This document shows positions 8,523 through 17,352 of a stretch of DNA of 64,000 nt, piece by piece (the stretch's first letter is position 1; each line of letters starts with the position of its first letter). The stretch lies in the NCBI RefSeq assembly GCF_000430525.1, contig NZ_AUME01000009.1, positions 7,850 through 71,849 of the forward strand. Direction: 5' to 3'. The stretch comes from Prevotella corporis DSM 18810 = JCM 8529 (GTDB lineage: Bacteria; Bacteroidota; Bacteroidia; Bacteroidales; Bacteroidaceae). The position numbers and the translations under genes were made by a program. The notes beneath the pieces were generated by a model that ran no database searches, was not told the origin of the DNA, and worked only from the letters and a program-made list of their open reading frames with translations.

Positions 8523-9515
8523 ATGACTAAAAAAGAATGGCTTGATAAAGGATATATCGACGAACCTATCCCTGATAACGTTGACATCAAGGCCGAAATA
8601 CGGCGCATGTGCAAGGAGAAGAATGCCGTGATAATGGCCCATTACTATACCGAGGGTGAGGTTCAGGACCTCGCTGACTTCGTAGGCGACAGCTTGGCCC
8701 TGGCCCAAAAAGCTGCGGCAACTGATGCCGACATCATCGTCATGTGTGGAGTGCACTTCATGGGTGAGACCAACAAAATTCTGTGTCCTGACAAGACGGT
8801 GCTGGTCCCCGACCTGAATGCCTCATGCTCGCTGGCGGAGAGCTGTCCGACAGATGAGTTTGAGAAGTTTGTCAAGTCACATCCCGACCATACTGTCATC
8901 AGCTACGTGAACACCACGGCTGCAACTAAATCGCTCACCGATGTGGTGGTGACGAGCAGTAACGCATGTCAGATTGTGGAGTCGTTCCCCAAAGACACGC
9001 CCATTATCTTCGGTCCAGATCAGAATCTGGGTGGCTACATCAACAGTATAACGGGCCGGAACATGCTGTTGTGGAACGGTGCCTGCCATGTTCATGAGAA
9101 ATTCTCAGTTGAGAAGATTGCCCGGCTCAAGCGTGAGCATCCTGGTGCAAAGGTGTTGGCTCACCCCGAATGCAAAGGACCTGTGGCAAAAATCGCCGAT
9201 AAGGTGGGAAGTACGGCAGCTTTACTGAAATTCAGCATTAGCGACCCAGCCAAAGAGTTCATCGTGGCTACGGAGAGCGGGATATTGCATGAGATGCAGA
9301 AGTCGGCTCCTCACAAAACATTCATTCCTGCTCCACCTGACGACAGTACTTGTGCTTGTAATGAGTGTAACTTTATGAAGCTCATTACATTGCATAAATT
9401 ATACAACTGTCTGAAATATGAATGGCCAACGATTGAGGTTGATCCGGAAATAGCGGAGAAAGCAGTGAGACCAATCAATAAAATGCTTGAAATTTCGAAA
9501 AAATTAGGATTGTAA
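8523..9515 (+). CDS. nadA: Quinolinate synthase
   Basis: NadA condenses iminoaspartate with dihydroxyacetone phosphate to quinolinate and carries an oxygen-sensitive [4Fe-4S] cluster. From the ATG at 8523 the protein is 330 residues. Conserved features are NAVIMAHYY, DFVGDSLALA, the MCGVHFMGET cysteine, ASCSLAESCP, HPECKGPV and the C-terminal CACNECNFMKL segment; three of these cysteines would bind the cluster. The frame is open back to a GTG at 8460, but those 21 residues are unlike the family, and the AT-rich leader just before 8523 favours that start. It lies 75 bases after nadB. Confidence 0.95.
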   Translation: MTKKEWLDKGYIDEPIPDNVDIKAEIRRMCKEKNAVIMAHYYTEGEVQDLADFVGDSLALAQKAAATDADIIVMCGVHFMGETNKILCPDKTVLVPDLNASCSLAESCPTDEFEKFVKSHPDHTVISYVNTTAATKSLTDVVVTSSNACQIVESFPKDTPIIFGPDQNLGGYINSITGRNMLLWNGACHVHEKFSVEKIARLKREHPGAKVLAHPECKGPVAKIADKVGSTAALLKFSISDPAKEFIVATESGILHEMQKSAPHKTFIPAPPDDSTCACNECNFMKLITLHKLYNCLKYEWPTIEVDPEIAEKAVRPINKMLEISKKLGL

Positions 9516-9554
9516 CAACGGTTGATGCAATCGTGAAATGTAAAAGATACGACA

Positions 9555-10430
9555 ATGTTGACAATAGAAGAACTGAACGACAGGCTTATAGACCTTGCCT
9601 TTAGCGAGGATATTGGTGACGGAGACCATACGACTCTCTGTTGTATTCCGGACGATGCGATAGGCGAGAGTAAGCTGCTCATTAAGCAAGAGGGGATTTT
9701 TGCTGGTGTGGAGATTGCGAAGGAAGTGTTCCGGCGCTTCGATTCGTCATTGGAAGTGGAGGTTTATGTGAAAGATGGTGCGCATGTTCATCCAGGTGAC
9801 ATCGTGATGAGTGTGAAAGGACGTGAACAGAGCCTGTTGCAGACAGAGCGGCTCATGTTGAACATCCTCCAGCGGATGAGTGGCATCGCGACAATGACCC
9901 ACAAATATCAGCAGGCACTCGTTGATGCCGGCACCAAAACTCGTGTGTTGGACACCCGAAAGACAACACCTGGTATGCGCATGCTTGAGAAAGAGGCTGT
10001 CAAGATAGGAGGGGGGATGAATCATCGCATAGGTCTTTTCGATATGATTCTGCTCAAGGACAACCATATTGACTTCTGTGGCGGGGTTCATAATGCTATA
10101 TCTCGTGCCAAACAATACTGCAAGGAACACGGAAAGAACCTGAAAATCGAATGCGAGGTGAGGAACTTTCAGGAGTTGGATGAGGCGCTGACTGAAGGGT
10201 GCGACCGAATCATGTTCGATAACTTCACTCCGGAGGATACTCGCAAGGCCGTTGAGCTTGTCGGAGGTCGTTGTGAAACTGAATCGAGTGGAGGTATTAC
10301 ATTCGAAACAATGATTCCATATGCCAAAGCTGGTGTCGATTTTATTTCATTCGGTGCACTCACGCACAGCGTTAAGGGACTTGACATGAGTTTTAAGGCA
10401 GCTGGTAGCGACAAACTCGTGATTAAATAA
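9555..10430 (+). CDS. nadC: Nicotinate-nucleotide diphosphorylase (quinolinate phosphoribosyltransferase)
   Basis: NadC converts quinolinate and PRPP to nicotinate mononucleotide, completing the three-step entry to NAD encoded here. The 291-residue protein has the family N-terminus (SEDIGDGDHTT), the LQTERLMLNILQRMSGIAT helix, the substrate-binding TRKTTPGMRMLEKEAVKIGG segment and the barrel motifs ILLKDNH, ECEVRN, IMFDNF and ESSGGI. It starts 39 bases after nadA, and no separate promoter is evident. Confidence 0.96.
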   Translation: MLTIEELNDRLIDLAFSEDIGDGDHTTLCCIPDDAIGESKLLIKQEGIFAGVEIAKEVFRRFDSSLEVEVYVKDGAHVHPGDIVMSVKGREQSLLQTERLMLNILQRMSGIATMTHKYQQALVDAGTKTRVLDTRKTTPGMRMLEKEAVKIGGGMNHRIGLFDMILLKDNHIDFCGGVHNAISRAKQYCKEHGKNLKIECEVRNFQELDEALTEGCDRIMFDNFTPEDTRKAVELVGGRCETESSGGITFETMIPYAKAGVDFISFGALTHSVKGLDMSFKAAGSDKLVIK

Positions 10431-10486
10431 ATAGTGATACGTCAGTAAAAAATGGATGTATTAGATAAAATATGCCATAAAAGTAG

Positions 10487-10495
10487 TATCTTCGC
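10487..10495 (+). promoter_or_regulatory. Possible promoter of the M48 protease gene
   Basis: TATCTTCGC resembles TAnnTTTGC with one change. It lies 104 bases upstream of the ATG, with a repeat pair (10509-10552) in the leader between them. Confidence 0.35.
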
Positions 10496-10508
10496 AAATA
10501 AACTGATG

Positions 10509-10552
10509 TTCAATCACAGGTGAGTTGCGCTTCAATCACAAGTGAGCTGCTC
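10509..10552. repeat. 22-nt repeat, locus 2 (2 units, opposite orientation)
   Basis: Two adjacent 22-base copies differ at only four positions; both begin TTCAATCACA. Read on the minus strand they contain AGCTCACTTGTG or AACTCACCTGTG, matching the AGCTCACC-type core of the repeats at 6429, 14677, 19476 and 24297. Confidence 0.55.
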
Positions 10553-10599
10553 TTTGAACATTAGAGAAAAGTAAACCAACATGATAAAATAATTAGATA

Positions 10600-11493
10600 A
10601 TGAAAAAGGTTAAGTTTATTTTAATGGTTGTGATAGTTGCAACACTCGCAGCTTGTGGCACAACTTCTACCGTGCCATTAACAGGACGTAAGCATAAAAT
10701 CAACGTAAGCGACGCAGAATTGTTAAGCCTTAGCAATAAGGAGTATGCCAAATTCATGGCTTCTGCTAAGAAATCGACCAATGTCTCCAACACACAGATG
10801 GTGAATAGAGTGGGGAGAAAACTGGCGAATGCTGTAGAAACATATTTGCGGAATAATGGTTTTGCTAATGAAATCAATAACTTCGATTGGGAGTTTAATC
10901 TTGTTGCTGACAAGCAAGTGAATGCTTTCTGTATGCCAGGTGGCAAGATTGTCGTTTACGAAGGTTTGCTTCCTTACACTCAGAACGAAGCAAGTTTGGC
11001 CGTAGTGCTGGGACATGAGATTGCACATGCTGTCGCAAAGCATAGTGCTGAGCAAATTACAAAACAGCAAAACCAACAAGTTGGTACAGCCATATTGGGC
11101 ACTGTGCTGAACTCCGCTGTCGGATCAGGAGTCGGAGACATAGCTTCACAGATTGCTTCGGGCGCCTTTACTTTCAGAAATATTAAGTATAGTCGCGACC
11201 ATGAGTTTGAAGCCGACCACATGGGCTTAATTTTTGCAGCCATGGCGGGCTACGATCCTCAGAATGCGGTGAGCTTCTGGCAGAGGATGGCTGCCTCTTC
11301 GCAAAGCAAGGCTACGGGATTGCAGCTGTTTCTTAGCGATCATCCGTCTGATGCCAAACGAATCGAACGAATTCAGGGCTGGATGCCTGAGGCCATGAAG
11401 TATTATACGGCAAGCGGAGCTTCGACACCTGAGCCATCAAAGGTCAGCAAGCCCTCGACCAGGAAAAAGAAATCAACAACCCGTCGTCGCTGA
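10600..11493 (+). CDS. M48 family metalloprotease, lipoprotein
   Basis: A 297-residue zinc metalloprotease related to the LoiP/BepA group of envelope proteases. It begins with a lipoprotein signal (hydrophobic stretch, lipobox LAAC at residues 16-19). The M48 core follows: the zinc ligands HEIAH at about 139-143 and the third ligand in EFEADH at about 202-207, plus the GLLPYTQNEASLAVVLGHE lead-in. The C-terminal tail is basic (KKKSTTRRR). Such proteases act on misfolded envelope proteins. The gene is monocistronic and ends at a strong hairpin (11543-11607). Confidence 0.88.
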   Translation: MKKVKFILMVVIVATLAACGTTSTVPLTGRKHKINVSDAELLSLSNKEYAKFMASAKKSTNVSNTQMVNRVGRKLANAVETYLRNNGFANEINNFDWEFNLVADKQVNAFCMPGGKIVVYEGLLPYTQNEASLAVVLGHEIAHAVAKHSAEQITKQQNQQVGTAILGTVLNSAVGSGVGDIASQIASGAFTFRNIKYSRDHEFEADHMGLIFAAMAGYDPQNAVSFWQRMAASSQSKATGLQLFLSDHPSDAKRIERIQGWMPEAMKYYTASGASTPEPSKVSKPSTRKKKSTTRRR

Positions 11494-11542
11494 TTATTAC
11501 AACGAAGGCTGAACAGTCCCACTTGGAAATAGGAAATACTTT

Positions 11543-11607
11543 CCACTGATATTCAGGATTTTCACTCGCTATAGTGCTTGAAATTCTGAATATCGGTGGT
11601 ATTTTTC
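11543..11607 (+). terminator. Strong terminator after the M48 protease gene
   Basis: CCACTGATATTCAG pairs with CTGAATATCGGTGG (one wobble), extended by further pairing towards the loop and followed by TATTTTT. Confidence 0.85.
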
Positions 11608-11641
11608 TTATAAAAAGATTGTCCATTCCAATATCTTTTAT

Positions 11642-11650
11642 TATCTTTAC
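11642..11650 (+). promoter_or_regulatory. Promoter of the NfeD-SPFH operon
   Basis: TATCTTTAC at 11642-11650 with TTG at 11619-11621 (20-base spacing). It differs from the usual -7 element by A instead of G at the eighth base. Confidence 0.5.
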
Positions 11651-11673
11651 AATCGAAATAAACTGTAAAGATT

Positions 11674-12123
11674 ATGATAGATTACTTCGTTCAAAACCTT
11701 TGGATGGCATGGGTGCTTGGTAGTCTCCTTTGCCTTGTGTTGGAACTGATCAATGATGATTTCTTCATTCTCTGTTTTTCCATCGGTGCTGCCATAGCTG
11801 CCATAGTCGCAGCGTTGACTGATAGCATCGCAGTACAGACCATAGTCTTTGCTGTTGCTACGGTTTTGAGCATCTTCTTTGTGCGTCCGTTGGCCCTGAA
11901 GTACTTTCACAAGGGTGGTGAATCACGTTTGAGCAATGCTGAGGCATTGATTGGGCGCGTTGGAAAGGTTACTGAGAAGATTGAAGCTGGTGGATATGGC
12001 AGGGTAAAGATTGATGGTGATTACTGGAAGGCCCAGTCTGTCAATAATTTAGAAATACAAGAGGGAAAGACAGTCAGAGTCCTTATGCTCAATTCCATCA
12101 TCGTCACTGTTGAGATAGCTTAG
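11674..12123 (+). CDS. NfeD family membrane protein
   Basis: A 149-residue protein with two to three hydrophobic helices in the first 80 residues (WMAWVLGSLLCLVLELI; FSIGAAIAAIVAAL; VFAVATVLSIFFV) and a C-terminal soluble OB-like beta domain (ALIGRVGKVTEKIEAGGYGRVKIDGDYW), the architecture of short NfeD (NfeD1b-type) proteins. These pair with SPFH/stomatin proteins, and here the SPFH gene starts 39 bases downstream. Such pairs are thought to organise membrane microdomains or assist membrane protein quality control. Confidence 0.88.
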   Translation: MIDYFVQNLWMAWVLGSLLCLVLELINDDFFILCFSIGAAIAAIVAALTDSIAVQTIVFAVATVLSIFFVRPLALKYFHKGGESRLSNAEALIGRVGKVTEKIEAGGYGRVKIDGDYWKAQSVNNLEIQEGKTVRVLMLNSIIVTVEIA

Positions 12124-12162
12124 TATTAACATTAATAGAACAAACCAAATATTTTAATAATT

Positions 12163-13116
12163 ATGTCTATTGAATACATTGTTTTAATTGCCATTATCCT
12201 GTTGGTGATACTTTTTGCCAAGATGGCCGTTGTGATTATCCCACAAAGTGAAACTCGTATTATCGAGCGACTTGGTAGATACTATGCGACATTGCAGCCT
12301 GGTATCAACATCATTATACCTTTCATCGACCGTGCCAAGGAAATTGTTGCCTTGCGAAGCGGCAGATACACGTACACAACCGTCATCGACTTGCGCGAGC
12401 AGGTGTATGATTTCGACCGACAGAACGTAATTACCAAGGATAACATTCAAATGCAAATCAACGCATTGCTCTATTTCCAGATTGTTGATCCGTTTAAGGC
12501 TGTCTATGAAATCAACAACTTGCCAAATGCAATAGAGAAACTCACGCAGACAACTTTGCGTAATATCATTGGCGAGATGGAACTTGACCAGACTTTGACC
12601 TCTCGCGACACTATCAACACTAAGCTTCGCTCGGTGCTTGATGATGCAACCAACAAGTGGGGTATCAAGGTGAACCGTGTTGAGTTACAGGACATCACAC
12701 CACCTGAGAGCGTACTTCAGGCGATGGAAAAGCAGATGCAAGCAGAGCGCAATAAACGAGCAACCATTCTTACGAGTGAAGGTGAGAAGCAGGCGGCCAT
12801 TCTTCAGTCTGAAGGTGAGAAAACATCAACCATCAACCGTGCTGAGGCTGACAAGGAACAGGCCATCCTCATTGCCGAAGGTCAGGCTCAGGCCCGCATT
12901 CGTGTGGCTGAGGCTGAGGCTGTTGCGATACAGCGAATCACCGATGCAGTGGGCAAGAGTACAAATCCCGCCAACTATCTCATTGCGCAGAAGTATATTC
13001 AGATGATGGCTGATTTAGCTAAGAATGAGAACCAAAAGACGGTTTACTTACCTTATGAGGCCACAGGCATGATGGGCTCCATTGGTGGTATCAAGGAAAT
13101 GTTTAAAGGAGAATAA
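12163..13116 (+). CDS. SPFH domain protein, stomatin/QmcA-like
   Basis: A 317-residue protein with one N-terminal membrane anchor (IEYIVLIAIILLVILFAKMAV in part), then the SPFH/band-7 domain (VIIPQSETRIIERLGRYYATLQPG, LREQVYDFDRQNVITKDN, ALLYFQIVDPFKAVYEI). A long helical segment of repeats such as SEGEKQAAILQSEGEKTSTI at about 205-255 is typical of oligomerising stomatins. Preceded by the NfeD gene, it belongs to the QmcA/stomatin-NfeD class. These proteins assemble into ring-like cages on the membrane. Confidence 0.92.
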   Translation: MSIEYIVLIAIILLVILFAKMAVVIIPQSETRIIERLGRYYATLQPGINIIIPFIDRAKEIVALRSGRYTYTTVIDLREQVYDFDRQNVITKDNIQMQINALLYFQIVDPFKAVYEINNLPNAIEKLTQTTLRNIIGEMELDQTLTSRDTINTKLRSVLDDATNKWGIKVNRVELQDITPPESVLQAMEKQMQAERNKRATILTSEGEKQAAILQSEGEKTSTINRAEADKEQAILIAEGQAQARIRVAEAEAVAIQRITDAVGKSTNPANYLIAQKYIQMMADLAKNENQKTVYLPYEATGMMGSIGGIKEMFKGE

Positions 13117-13228
13117 TCAATTTAGTTGACAAGAAGACAGATGGACTTGCGTGCTCCAGCGTTGATGTGTTGAATAGACCGCAGAGGAGAAAACTCGTCC
13201 ACTTGTATTCCAATTTAAAATCAGCCCA

Positions 13229-14368
13229 ATGAGCAATAAGAGTAGAAATCTTAGATTCTGTATTTTTTGTGGTGCACGACCGAACTTCATTAAGGTAGCA
13301 CCGATTGTCCGTTTGCTTGAAAAGATGCAGGCAGAGGGAAGTTCCGCCTGTCAGGTGTCTTACTCAATGGTTTATGCAGGCAAGTCGGACGATATTACAT
13401 TGGAAGATAGTTTGTTTGACAATCTTCAGATCTCACGTCCCGCTGTTTGCTTAGGCGTTGTTTGTGAGAACCTAAATGACCTTACCGGACAAGTGATGTC
13501 GAAGTTTGAGTTGTATTTGCAGGAACATCCGGCCGACGTTGTGATTGTGGTCGATGACCTCGCCTCAACAATGGCTGCAGCGATCGTTACCAAGAAGCAA
13601 GCCATCACCTTGGCCCACATAGCGGCTGGAACGCGCTCGTTCGATATCACGATGCCAAAGGAAATCAACCGGCTCGTGATAGATGGGCTTTCCGACGTAC
13701 TTTTCACGGCTGGTTTGAGCAACAATAGCATAGCCAACAAAGAAGGCGCCGAGTTGTCGAAGGTCTATATGGTGGGAAATATCCTCATTGATAACATTCG
13801 TTATAACCGTGAGCGAATGGGCGGCATGTCGTTCGAGTGCATTTCCGCCTTGAAGGGTCTCAATCTAAAGGCGAAACAATACTATGTGTTCACGCTCAAC
13901 CGCAAGGCGCTGATGAGCGACAAAGAGAATTTAGAGAAAATGCTCGACGCCATGATACAAAATGTGGGCAATATGCCGGTAATCGCTCCGCTTCGAGCAT
14001 CAGCCATAGAGGCAATCTCGACAATGGCTGTGACAAAGCATCCCGATTTACACATAGTTGAGCCATTGGGCTACCTTGACTTTGCCTATTTGTTGGCCAA
14101 TACCCGCGGCATTATCACCGATTCGGGTAATGTCGCCGAAGAAGCGACCTTCAACAATGTGCCTTGCGCTACGCTGAACAGCTATACGGAGCACATTGAG
14201 ACAGTGAAACAGGGTACAAATGTCCTGGTAGGCGAGGATGCCGACAAGTTGGGCAAGGCCGTGGCTGATATGACCAATGATGCATGGAAGCCAGCCAATA
14301 TCCCAGATCGCTGGGATGGCCGTTCGGCAGAGCGGATTGTGCAGACGCTCATTGGGTTGATGGAATAA
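13229..14368 (+). CDS. UDP-GlcNAc 2-epimerase homologue lacking catalytic residues
   Basis: A 379-residue protein with the two-domain (GT-B) fold of non-hydrolysing UDP-N-acetylglucosamine 2-epimerase (WecB): GARPNFIKVAP near the N-terminus, HIAAGTRSFDITMPKEINR in the middle and TDSGNVAEEATFNNVPC towards the C-terminus. Compared with the known catalytic set of E. coli WecB (D95, E117, E131, H213), the aspartate appears kept (D110), but the others read A132 (HIAAGTR for HVEAGLR), K144 (PKEINR for PEEINR) and N224 (TLNRKAL for TLHRxxN). The TGQHYD nucleotide-site segment reads AGKSDD. The enzyme is therefore probably inactive as an epimerase and may bind a nucleotide sugar or have another role. 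It is not beside other sugar-nucleotide genes. Confidence 0.75.
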   Translation: MSNKSRNLRFCIFCGARPNFIKVAPIVRLLEKMQAEGSSACQVSYSMVYAGKSDDITLEDSLFDNLQISRPAVCLGVVCENLNDLTGQVMSKFELYLQEHPADVVIVVDDLASTMAAAIVTKKQAITLAHIAAGTRSFDITMPKEINRLVIDGLSDVLFTAGLSNNSIANKEGAELSKVYMVGNILIDNIRYNRERMGGMSFECISALKGLNLKAKQYYVFTLNRKALMSDKENLEKMLDAMIQNVGNMPVIAPLRASAIEAISTMAVTKHPDLHIVEPLGYLDFAYLLANTRGIITDSGNVAEEATFNNVPCATLNSYTEHIETVKQGTNVLVGEDADKLGKAVADMTNDAWKPANIPDRWDGRSAERIVQTLIGLME

Positions 14369-14418
14369 GACCATCGAGCGAATATTTTTTGAATAAACAC
14401 ACCTGTAGATGGAAGTGG

Positions 14419-14459
14419 TGCGAGATGGGCCGACAATGGCTAATCTCGCATTATTTTTT
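14419..14459 (+). terminator. Terminator after the epimerase-like gene
   Basis: TGCGAGAT (14419-14426) pairs with ATCTCGCA (14443-14450), followed by TTATTTTTT. Confidence 0.75.
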
Positions 14460-14651
14460 GTCATACAATCATAAGTTCGTTACATCTTTTCAGCCCCAAT
14501 TGTTTTTACAATCATCGAACAGACGCTAAGACAGAACCGCTGTTTAGCATGCCGGAAAGCCCTTGCCAAGCAATCGTTTCGTATGTCTCCAGTTAGTAAA
14601 GAATTTTTACAAAAAGTCTTTCACTTCCGAGCCTTCAACTGTTTGGATATT

Positions 14652-14742
14652 AGCTGATTAGTTTTTTGCTTATGAAAGCTCACCTATCGTCTTGCAATAG
14701 CTGACCTTTTGTGGTGCGATAGCTCATCTTTTGCCACATGAA
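14652..14742. repeat. 22-nt degenerate repeat, locus 3
   Basis: Three exact-length 22-base units start at 14677 (AGCTCACCTATCG), 14699 (AGCTGACCTTTTG) and 14721 (AGCTCATCTTTTG), each followed by nine more variable bases ending in AAT, GAT or GAA. A weaker 25-base unit precedes them from 14652. The locus lies between the epimerase-like gene and the MATE gene, after the former's terminator. Confidence 0.65.
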
Positions 14743-14989
14743 GGCTTAGTAATTGAGAAGAGAAAGTAAAATTATTTTACGAAAAATGACAGCGCAACGG
14801 CACCCGAATCTTTTGTCGTCGTAATACCTTATTTAATAAGGCGGAAAAGAACGGCCACTGAATTCACTACAATTTTTGCAAAGTACTAAGACCTCTGCTA
14901 TCAAACCAAAGTATGAACAGTCGTCAGGTTGTGAGATTTGTTTTAGCTCAAATTAAAACTTCTCTTTGGTCTATCTGTCTCCTTTTTTG

Positions 14990-14998
14990 TACCTTTGT
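14990..14998 (+). promoter_or_regulatory. Promoter -7 element of the MATE gene
   Basis: TACCTTTGT matches TAnnTTTGY and ends only seven bases before the ATG at 15006. This rules out the in-frame upstream start at 14913 and suggests a nearly leaderless transcript. Confidence 0.65.
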
Positions 14999-15005
14999 AG
15001 TTAAG

Positions 15006-16397
15006 ATGCAGAAAGAACAAGATAATTACCAACTTCTGACCCAAGGGCCTGTCCGCCACGTGGTCATAAAAATGTCGGTTCCAACCATTATTTCGATGAT
15101 GGTGACGAGCCTTTACAATATTGCCGATACCTATTTCGTCGGTCAGCTCAATACCCAATCGACTGCTGCCGTTGGTGTTGTTTTCTCCATCATGTTCTTT
15201 ATTCAGGCGTGTGGCTTTTTCTTTGGTCATGGCTCTGGCAACTATATTTCCCGTGAGTTGGGGGCGCGAAGGCGCGATAATGCAGTGAAGATGGCCTCTA
15301 ACGGATTCTTTTATTCGTTTTTGATGGGTACGGCGATCCTTATCGGCGGTCTCATCTTTCTGCAGCCACTCTCGCTGCTGCTTGGTAGCACGCCGACAAT
15401 CTTGCCTTACACCGAACAATACATGGGTATCGTTCTACTGGGTGCGCCTTTTCTTACCTCCTCTCTCACACTGAACAACCAGTTGCGCTTCCAAGGTAAT
15501 GCCAACTATGCCATGTATGGGATTGTCGCAGGTGCCATTCTGAATATCAGCCTTGACCCACTATTCATCTTTACCTTCAATCTCGGCATAAGAGGGGCAG
15601 CTCTCGCCACCATCATAGGGCAGTTCTCCTCGTTTCTCATCTTGTTCTTTATGACTCGGCATAGAAAGAACATCGGTATACACATCAAGAACTTCGCTCC
15701 CTCGTGGCATTCTATCAAGGAGATTTTCTTTGGTGGCAGCCCGTCGCTCATGCGTCAGGGATTAGCCTGTGTTGCCACGATGTCGCTCAATATTGCAGCG
15801 GGTGCTTATGGCGACTCGACTATTGCAGCCATGAGCATTGTCAACCGTATTTCAATGCTTGTGTTGGCGGCAGTAATAGGGCTGTGTCAGGGGTTCCAAC
15901 CTATTTGTGGGTTTTGCTATGGAGCAGGACTTTATTCCCGTTTGCGCGAGGCCTTTAGGTTCACGCTGAAGTTAGGAACCATTTTTCTGTTGTGTGTTAC
16001 TGTTGTTGGGTGGCTGGTTAGCAGTTCGCTGATAGGGCTTTTCCGCAACGACCCAGAGGTGATAGCCATCGGTGTTGTGGCATTCCGCTGGCAACTCTGC
16101 ACCTATGCGCTCTGTCCTTTTATCATTGGCAGCAACATGCTGGCACAGACGTGTAGGAAACCAGTACGTGCCAATATCCTTGCAGCTAGCCGGCAAGGGT
16201 TGTTTTTCATACCTCTGATTTTTACTTTGCCCATGTTTTTCGGGTTGTTGGGAGTCGAAATGTGTCAGGCTGTCAGTGATGTGCTGTCGTTTGCTGTGAC
16301 GATTCCCATCATGATATATACCTTCAAAGAATTCGCAAGAGAAGAAGTTGTTCGAGGAACGACGGTGAATCAACATACAAAACAGGAGGAATTATGA
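15006..16397 (+). CDS. MATE family efflux transporter
   Basis: A 463-residue integral membrane protein with twelve predicted helices in two six-helix halves, of the bacterial MATE group (NorM/DinF-like). It shows the family opening (VIKMSVPTIISMMVTSLYNIADTYFVGQL) and, in the second half, GLCQGFQPICGFCYGAG. MATE carriers export cationic compounds in exchange for Na+ or H+; the substrate cannot be told from sequence. The start at 15006 is chosen because the promoter element lies at 14990-14998. The stop overlaps the start of the AraC-type regulator by four bases (ATGA), so the two are translationally coupled. Confidence 0.93.
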   Translation: MQKEQDNYQLLTQGPVRHVVIKMSVPTIISMMVTSLYNIADTYFVGQLNTQSTAAVGVVFSIMFFIQACGFFFGHGSGNYISRELGARRRDNAVKMASNGFFYSFLMGTAILIGGLIFLQPLSLLLGSTPTILPYTEQYMGIVLLGAPFLTSSLTLNNQLRFQGNANYAMYGIVAGAILNISLDPLFIFTFNLGIRGAALATIIGQFSSFLILFFMTRHRKNIGIHIKNFAPSWHSIKEIFFGGSPSLMRQGLACVATMSLNIAAGAYGDSTIAAMSIVNRISMLVLAAVIGLCQGFQPICGFCYGAGLYSRLREAFRFTLKLGTIFLLCVTVVGWLVSSSLIGLFRNDPEVIAIGVVAFRWQLCTYALCPFIIGSNMLAQTCRKPVRANILAASRQGLFFIPLIFTLPMFFGLLGVEMCQAVSDVLSFAVTIPIMIYTFKEFAREEVVRGTTVNQHTKQEEL

Positions 16398-16957
16398 CAA
16401 GACTGTACATCAAAAATATGGTTTGCGATCGTTGTAAGATGGTGGTCGATAAGCTATTGCAAGAATTGGGCTTGTCTCCGCAACGCATAGACTTGGGCGA
16501 AGTGCTGATTGAGGGGGAGCTGGGAACGGAGAAGCGTGTTGAGCTGATGGAAAAACTGGCAGCATTGGGCTTCGAATTGCTCAGTGACAGACGGCAGAAG
16601 ACCATCGAATTGGTAAAAAACGCTCTGATTCGGCAGGTTCATCACAGAGACATTAATTCTCCTTTGAACATTAGCGAATATCTTTCGGACGAGCTTCACC
16701 AGAACTACAATACGCTTTCTAAACTCTTTTCTGAAGTGGAGGGAAAGACAATAGAACGCTATTACATAGAGTTGCGCATCGAACGGGTCAAGGAACTTAT
16801 CCGTTACGACGAACTTTCACTATCGCAGATCGCCTTACAGATGAATTATTCATCAGCGGCTTATCTCTCAACGCAGTTCAAAAGCGTGACGGGCATGACT
16901 CCATCACAATTCAAAGCTTTGAAAGAGAATAACCGAACGAGCATTGACAAGGTATAA
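16394..16957 (+). CDS. AraC-family regulator with an HMA-like metal-binding N-terminus
   Basis: A 187-residue protein of two parts. Residues 1-65 resemble a heavy-metal-associated (HMA) domain: a beta strand, then MVCDRCKMVVDKLLQEL with a CxxC, and a second half with the right strand and helix pattern. Residues about 80-180 form an AraC-type double helix-turn-helix (ISEYLSDELHQNYNTLSKLF; LSLSQIALQMNYSSAAYLST; FKSVTGMTPSQFK). The fusion suggests direct sensing of a soft metal such as copper. The gene overlaps the MATE gene upstream and is followed by a copper chaperone-like gene and a CopA-like ATPase, which may be its targets. Metal binding is inference. Confidence 0.82.
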   Translation: MTRLYIKNMVCDRCKMVVDKLLQELGLSPQRIDLGEVLIEGELGTEKRVELMEKLAALGFELLSDRRQKTIELVKNALIRQVHHRDINSPLNISEYLSDELHQNYNTLSKLFSEVEGKTIERYYIELRIERVKELIRYDELSLSQIALQMNYSSAAYLSTQFKSVTGMTPSQFKALKENNRTSIDKV

Positions 16958-17019
16958 ACGATGCGAAATCTTATAAGTCTTACCCATAAAATTATAACAG
17001 ACTGAGGTGATTTAATGCT

Positions 17020-17028
17020 TATCTTTGT
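17020..17028 (+). promoter_or_regulatory. Promoter -7 element of the copper chaperone operon
   Basis: TATCTTTGT matches TAnnTTTGY, 38 bases before the ATG at 17067. It gives the chaperone and ATPase genes a transcript separate from the MATE-regulator operon. Confidence 0.6.
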
Positions 17029-17066
17029 AGCAGATAAATTATTATTCACAATTAAATATTAAAGTT

Positions 17067-17279
17067 ATGGTAAGGAAAATATATTCAGTTAGCGGAATGA
17101 AATGTGAGCACTGCAAGGCAAACGTTGAACAATCATTAAAGTCTTTGTCAGGTATTCAGGACGCAAAGGTAAGCCTCGTCGATGCCAATGTTACGATTGA
17201 GTTTGAAGAGAATGACGTAACCCCACAACAAATTAAAGAGGTTGTAGATAGTTGCGGCAGGTATGAGCTGACATTATAG
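17067..17279 (+). CDS. HMA-domain metal (copper) chaperone
   Basis: A 70-residue single-domain protein of the CopZ/Atx1 type. The metal site is MKCEHC at residues 11-16, followed by the helix ANVEQSLKSL and a second beta-alpha-beta half ending in CGRYELTL. CopZ-type proteins carry Cu(I) through the cytosol and hand it to a P1B ATPase, and the gene for such a protein starts 73 bases downstream. A conserved-looking extra cysteine lies near the C-terminus (CGRYE). Confidence 0.88.
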   Translation: MVRKIYSVSGMKCEHCKANVEQSLKSLSGIQDAKVSLVDANVTIEFEENDVTPQQIKEVVDSCGRYELTL

Positions 17280-17352
17280 CTGGCAAGCTGTTGCCTGTCA
17301 GCAGCGAAGTAACGACGTAATGGTTTCAATCGTAATTTTTAATTGATGTTTT

